A DNA stretch of 34,647 nt from an uncultured Lachnospiraceae bacterium. GTDB taxonomy: Bacteria; Bacillota; Clostridia; Lachnospirales; Lachnospiraceae. Shown here one piece after another: positions 31,279-34,647 of the stretch. Each line of letters starts with the position of its first letter. Position 1 is the stretch's first letter. The notes beneath the pieces are model-generated. The model made no database searches, was not told where the DNA came from, and saw nothing but the letters and a program-made list of their open reading frames with translations. The stretch covers positions 1-34,647 of the forward strand of contig CAJTOV010000019.1 in the NCBI GenBank assembly GCA_910577765.1, read 5' to 3'. The translations under genes and the position numbers were made by a program.

Positions 31279-31312
31279 CAGGGGGACAATGTGGATTGTC
31301 CCCTGATTTTTT
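31279..31312 (+). terminator. Terminator after rplS
   Basis: GGGGACAAT (31282-31290) pairs with ATTGTCCCC (31295-31303) around a 4-base loop, with a T run from 31307. It closes the ylxM-rplS group. Confidence 0.93.
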
Positions 31313-31407
31313 AATGGCTGGACGGCAGGACGTATGGGACAAAATAGCCGTCAGGTTACTGGAGTTGCTGGAACAGGTTTTGTATGATCAGGGATGGGGT
31401 ATAACGG

Positions 31408-31959
31408 GTGGAATTTTATAAGACCAATGAACAGACGCTGGTCCGGCGGATATTTGGCTGGATCGTGGATATTGCGGTGGCTCTGGCATTTGCCTGGTTC
31501 TGTCTGCATTCCTTTGGGACGCAGGTACAGATGGTGGGACAGTCCATGATGCCGCTTTTACAGTCCGGGGACGTGGTGCTGGTGAACCGGCTCAGCTATG
31601 ATTTCGGGAAGCCGGACCGGATGGATATTGTGGTGTTTCTGCGGGATGATAACAAGGCCAACATCAAGCGGGTCATCGGGATTCCGGGGGATGTGGTCCA
31701 GATTAAGAATGGTTTTATCTATCTCAACGGGGAGCGGCTGGAGGCAGAGGACGGTCTGGATGAGGTGGCCCTGGCCGGTCTGGCGGAGCATCCGGTGGAG
31801 CTGGGGGAGGGAGAGTATTTCCTTCTGGGCGATAACCGGGACAGCAGTGAGGACAGCCGGTTCGCCAATGTGGGGAATGTGCGCCAGGAGCAGATTGTGG
31901 GAAAGGTGTGGATGCGGATCTTCCCGCTGATCGAGATTGGGCTGGTGCGGTCCCACTGA
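31408..31959 (+). CDS. lepB: Signal peptidase I
   Basis: A 183-residue type I signal peptidase that trims exported proteins at the outer membrane face. One N-terminal membrane helix (about 12-32) is followed by the catalytic Ser46 in GQSMMPLL and Lys87 in NIKRVIGIPGD; the conserved box E is GDNRDSSEDSR. It starts with GTG 31408, the only start giving the full helix; its ribosome site is weak. rbgA follows. Confidence 0.92.
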   Translation: MEFYKTNEQTLVRRIFGWIVDIAVALAFAWFCLHSFGTQVQMVGQSMMPLLQSGDVVLVNRLSYDFGKPDRMDIVVFLRDDNKANIKRVIGIPGDVVQIKNGFIYLNGERLEAEDGLDEVALAGLAEHPVELGEGEYFLLGDNRDSSEDSRFANVGNVRQEQIVGKVWMRIFPLIEIGLVRSH

Positions 31960-32033
31960 TTGGATGGAGTTTTAACATGCAGACCCGAAACAGGGATTCC
32001 GGGAGACGATACTGGATGATAGGGGGATTCTTT

Positions 32034-32942
32034 GTGAATATTCAATGGTATCCAGGGCACATGACCAAAGCGAAGCGTGCCATGAAAGAGGATATGAAAC
32101 TGATTGACCTGGTGATTGAGCTGGTAGATGCCCGGGTGCCGCTGGCCAGCCGCAACCCGGATCTGGATGAGCTGGGAAAGGGAAAAGCCCGGGTGGTGCT
32201 TCTCAACAAGGCAGACCTGGCAGACCAGCGGATGAATGAGGCATGGACCCGGTACTTCCAGGAGCAGGGATTCCTGGTGCTGAAGGTCAATGCCCGAAGC
32301 GGCAGCGGTCTCAAGCAGCTTAACGGGGTGGTCCAGGAAGCCTGCCGGGAGAAGATTGAGCGGGACCGGAAACGGGGCATTCTTAACCGTCCGGTCCGGG
32401 CCATGGTGGTGGGAATCCCCAATGTGGGTAAATCCACCTTTATCAATTCCTTTGCGGGAAAGGCCTGCACAAAAACCGGCAACAAGCCGGGAGTTACCAA
32501 GGGCAACCAGTGGATTCGCCTGAACCGGACCCTGGAGCTTCTGGACACCCCCGGCATACTCTGGCCCAAGTTTGAGGACCAGCAGATAGGGCTTCTTCTG
32601 GCATTGATCGGTTCCATCAATGACGAGATTCTCAACCGGGAGGAGCTGGCCATGGAGCTGGTGCGGCTGCTGGCAGAGCATTATCCCCAGGAATTAAAGA
32701 ACCGGTATCCGGTGGAAGCCCTGGAAGGCGAGGACAGGGCCAATGGAATATCCATGGCCCAGGCAGCCGGGATACTGGAGCAGATTGCCAGACTGCGGGG
32801 ATGCCTGCAAAAGGGCGGGGACACGGATACGGCCAAGGCAGCCTCCATGGTCCTGGATGATTTCCGCAGCGGGAAGCTGGGGCGGATTACCCTGGAGAGG
32901 AGGGAATGCCATGGCGCGGAAAATGACAGGAGAGAAGCTTGA
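32034..32942 (+). CDS. rbgA: Ribosome biogenesis GTPase RbgA (YlqF)
   Basis: A 302-residue circularly permuted GTPase needed for late 50S assembly. The order is G4 (NKAD at 58-61), then G1 (GIPNVGKST near 128), then G3 (LDTPGILWP). The N-terminal IQWYPGHMTKAKRAM matches the family. GTG 32034, seven bases after AGGGGGA, is preferred over an upstream in-frame ATG at 32016 because it fits the family length and opening. Its end overlaps rnhB by 32 bases. Confidence 0.94.
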   Translation: MNIQWYPGHMTKAKRAMKEDMKLIDLVIELVDARVPLASRNPDLDELGKGKARVVLLNKADLADQRMNEAWTRYFQEQGFLVLKVNARSGSGLKQLNGVVQEACREKIERDRKRGILNRPVRAMVVGIPNVGKSTFINSFAGKACTKTGNKPGVTKGNQWIRLNRTLELLDTPGILWPKFEDQQIGLLLALIGSINDEILNREELAMELVRLLAEHYPQELKNRYPVEALEGEDRANGISMAQAAGILEQIARLRGCLQKGGDTDTAKAASMVLDDFRSGKLGRITLERRECHGAENDRREA

Positions 32943-33918
32943 GGCAGAGCGCCGGCGTTTAAAGGCCATGCGGGAGTACGAGGATGCCTACGGAGCCTGC
33001 ACATACTTGTGCGGGGTGGATGAGGCAGGCCGGGGCCCCCTGGCAGGTCCCGTGGTGGCAGGGGCAGTGATTCTGCCCAGGGACTGCGAGATTCTGTATC
33101 TCAATGATTCCAAGAAACTGTCAGAGAAGCGCCGGGAGGCTTTGTTTCTGGAGATTCAGGAGAAGGCAGTAGCCTGGAATGTGGGCATTGTCAGCCCGGA
33201 GGTCATTGATAAGATCAACATCCTTCAGGCCACCTATGAGGCTATGCGGCAGGCGGTCCGGGGGCTTAAGGTGGCGCCGGACCTGCTGCTTAATGACGCG
33301 GTGACTATTCCGGATCTGGACATTTCCCAGGTTCCCATTATTAAGGGGGACGCCAAAAGTGTTTCCATCGCGGCGGCCAGTATCCTGGCCAAAGTTACCA
33401 GGGACCATATGATGGCCCAGTATGATGTGCTGTTCCCGGAATACGGGTTTGCAAAGCACAAGGGGTATGGGACGGCAGCCCATATTGCGGCTATCCGGGA
33501 GTATGGGGCATGTCCCATTCACCGGAGGACGTTTATGGAGAAATTTACCGGAGAAAAAGCAGGTAACCGGCGTCAGGTGGGAGCAGAGTACGAACAGATG
33601 GCAGCAGAGTATCTGGAGAAGAAAGGCTATGAGATTCTGGACCGGAACTGGAAAAATCCCTTTGGGGAACTGGACCTGGTGGCCCGGACCGGCGGGGTGG
33701 TGGTCTACTGTGAGATCAAATACCGGGGCAGCAGCCGGTACGGGACGCCCCTGGAGGCCGTGGACCGGCACAAGCAGGAGCGGATCGGCCGGGCGGCTGC
33801 CGGACATTTTGCCGGGTATCCGGACAGCGGCAATCTGGCCTGCCGGTTCGATGTGATTGGAATTGACGGGGACGGAAAAATTACCCATATTGAAAATGCC
33901 TTTGACTGTCCTTTTTGA
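32911..33918 (+). CDS. rnhB: RNase HII fused to YraN-family endonuclease-like domain
   Basis: A 335-residue two-domain protein. Residues 1-210 are RNase HII, which removes ribonucleotides from DNA: catalytic acids in CGVDEAGRGPLAG, the LNDSKKLSEK motif, and GDAKSVSIAAASILAKVTRD, ending with the usual HRRTFMEKF. Residues 215-335 are a complete YraN (UPF0102) domain: GAEYEQMAAEYLEKKGYE, NPFGELDLVA and EIKYRGSSRYGTP, with the Asp and Glu-x-Lys of a nuclease-like core. These are usually two adjacent genes; here no stop codon separates them. ATG 32911 follows AGGAGG; the longer frame upstream lies inside rbgA. Confidence 0.93.
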   Translation: MARKMTGEKLEAERRRLKAMREYEDAYGACTYLCGVDEAGRGPLAGPVVAGAVILPRDCEILYLNDSKKLSEKRREALFLEIQEKAVAWNVGIVSPEVIDKINILQATYEAMRQAVRGLKVAPDLLLNDAVTIPDLDISQVPIIKGDAKSVSIAAASILAKVTRDHMMAQYDVLFPEYGFAKHKGYGTAAHIAAIREYGACPIHRRTFMEKFTGEKAGNRRQVGAEYEQMAAEYLEKKGYEILDRNWKNPFGELDLVARTGGVVVYCEIKYRGSSRYGTPLEAVDRHKQERIGRAAAGHFAGYPDSGNLACRFDVIGIDGDGKITHIENAFDCPF

Positions 33919-33934
33919 AAGGAGTGAGACCGAA

Positions 33935-34647
33935 ATGGAATGGATTCGGAAACCAGGTAAGGAACCGCTTGCGGTACGGCAGGAGCAGGGAGTCACCTGG
34001 CTGTCTTTCCCGGCCCTGGAGGAAACGGGACTTGTACGCCATGCTTTTTCCACCCGGCTGGGAGGGGTCAGTGAGGGATACTTTGCAACCATGAATTTCA
34101 CCTTTACCAGGGGGGATAACCCGGACCATGTGATGGAGAATTACCGCCGTATGGCAGGGGTGCTGGGAGTGCGTCCTGAGGATATGGTGCTGTCCTGGCA
34201 GACCCACACCACCCATGTGCGGACCGTGACCCGGGAGGATGCAGGGAAGGGTGTGGTCCGTGACCGGGACTATCAGGATGTGGACGGCCTGGTGACCAAT
34301 GTTCCGGGGCTGACCCTGGTAACCTTCTATGCGGACTGTGTGCCCCTGTATCTGGTGGACACGGTTCACAAAGCCATCGGGCTGTCCCACTCCGGGTGGC
34401 GGGGAACCGTAAACCGGATGGGCAGGGTGACTCTGGAGCGGATGGCCCAGGAATACGGCACAGACCCGGCGGATGTGATCTGCTGCATCGGGCCCAGCAT
34501 CTGCCAGTCCTGCTATGAAGTGGGCAGGGAGGTGGTGGAGGTCTTTGAGGAGGCCTTTGACCGGGAGTACCATAAGGAACTGCTTTACCGGAAGGGGAAC
34601 GGCAAATACCAGCTGGATCTGTGGCGGGCCAACCAGATTATTCTTGA
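33935..34647 (+). CDS. pgeF: Peptidoglycan editing factor PgeF (YfiH/YlmD), partial
   Basis: The first 237 residues of a PgeF protein; it runs off the window in the middle of a codon with no stop. PgeF-type multicopper-oxidase-like proteins remove wrongly incorporated L-Ser precursors from the wall pathway, and relatives act on purine nucleosides. The zinc-site residues expected for the family are visible: His91 in QTHTTHV, Cys135 in YADCVPL and His152 in SHSGWRG. AAAGGAG precedes ATG 33935, which lies 16 bases after the rnhB fusion. The missing C-terminus is expected to be about 40 residues. Confidence 0.92.
   Translation, partial: MEWIRKPGKEPLAVRQEQGVTWLSFPALEETGLVRHAFSTRLGGVSEGYFATMNFTFTRGDNPDHVMENYRRMAGVLGVRPEDMVLSWQTHTTHVRTVTREDAGKGVVRDRDYQDVDGLVTNVPGLTLVTFYADCVPLYLVDTVHKAIGLSHSGWRGTVNRMGRVTLERMAQEYGTDPADVICCIGPSICQSCYEVGREVVEVFEEAFDREYHKELLYRKGNGKYQLDLWRANQIIL

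Noticed and set aside
1..34647. tRNA, rRNA, CRISPR arrays, transposases or integrases
   Set aside because: None was recognised on either strand when reading the window, so the interval between ftsY and ylxM cannot be tied to a specific mobile element.

Overview
The window is a GC-rich stretch of a Firmicutes chromosome, most probably a Lachnospiraceae (Clostridium cluster XIVa) gut anaerobe. The reasons are the gene order (rplU-prp-rpmA-obgE-yhbY-nadD-yqeK-rsfS, plsX-acpP-rnc-smc-ftsY, ylxM-ffh-rpsP-khpA-rimM-trmD-rplS-lepB-rbgA-rnhB), the Firmicutes-type N-terminal extension on ribosomal protein L27 with its protease Prp next door, and strong oxygen-independent metabolism (anaerobic sulfite reductase, clostridial-type molybdoenzyme). 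The species cannot be named from the sequence alone. Nearly all genes are on the + strand; only icd and hicAB are on the - strand.

Layout. 1-873: palindrome and a TreR-like GntR regulator. 895-5411: ribosome and cofactor housekeeping genes starting from a strong rplU promoter and probable L21 leader. 5521-12239: phospholipid/fatty acid (plsX, acpP), RNase III, SMC and the SRP receptor FtsY. 12250-13539: threonine ammonia-lyase. 13638-23387: a redox block: a CLC antiporter with a non-canonical selectivity motif, a Crp/Fnr regulator, then seven tightly spaced genes, asrA-asrB-asrC, a nitrate-reductase-like molybdoenzyme, a 16-cysteine ferredoxin subunit, an FAD/NAD(P) oxidoreductase and a TDT-family anion/acid transporter. 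23392-26989: palindromic elements, a secreted triple-PepSY protein, a YciI protein, NAD-type isocitrate dehydrogenase (- strand, with an apparent leader attenuator) and a HicAB toxin-antitoxin pair. 26990-34647: ylxM-ffh through rplS, signal peptidase I, RbgA, an RNase HII-YraN fusion and a truncated pgeF at the window edge.

How it fits together. ftsY and ylxM-ffh, neighbours in many Firmicutes, are here separated by about 14.7 kb of metabolic and accessory genes. The most interesting unit is the seven-gene asr/molybdoenzyme cluster. A near-perfect CRP-type palindrome (TGTGA-N6-TCACG) sits in front of it at exactly the class II activator distance (-41.5) from an extended -10 element, and the Crp/Fnr protein encoded just upstream carries the CRP-like recognition-helix residues (RETTSR) expected to read TGTGA. 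The same palindrome, followed by eight T residues, also looks like the terminator of the regulator gene. The operon could reduce nitrate via nitrite to ammonia, with the siroheme enzyme acting on nitrite, or it could handle sulfur oxyanions; the sequence does not settle which. Other notable items are the RNase HII-YraN fusion, the possible CLC-F fluoride antiporter, and several ~30-100 bp palindromic elements in intergenic DNA.
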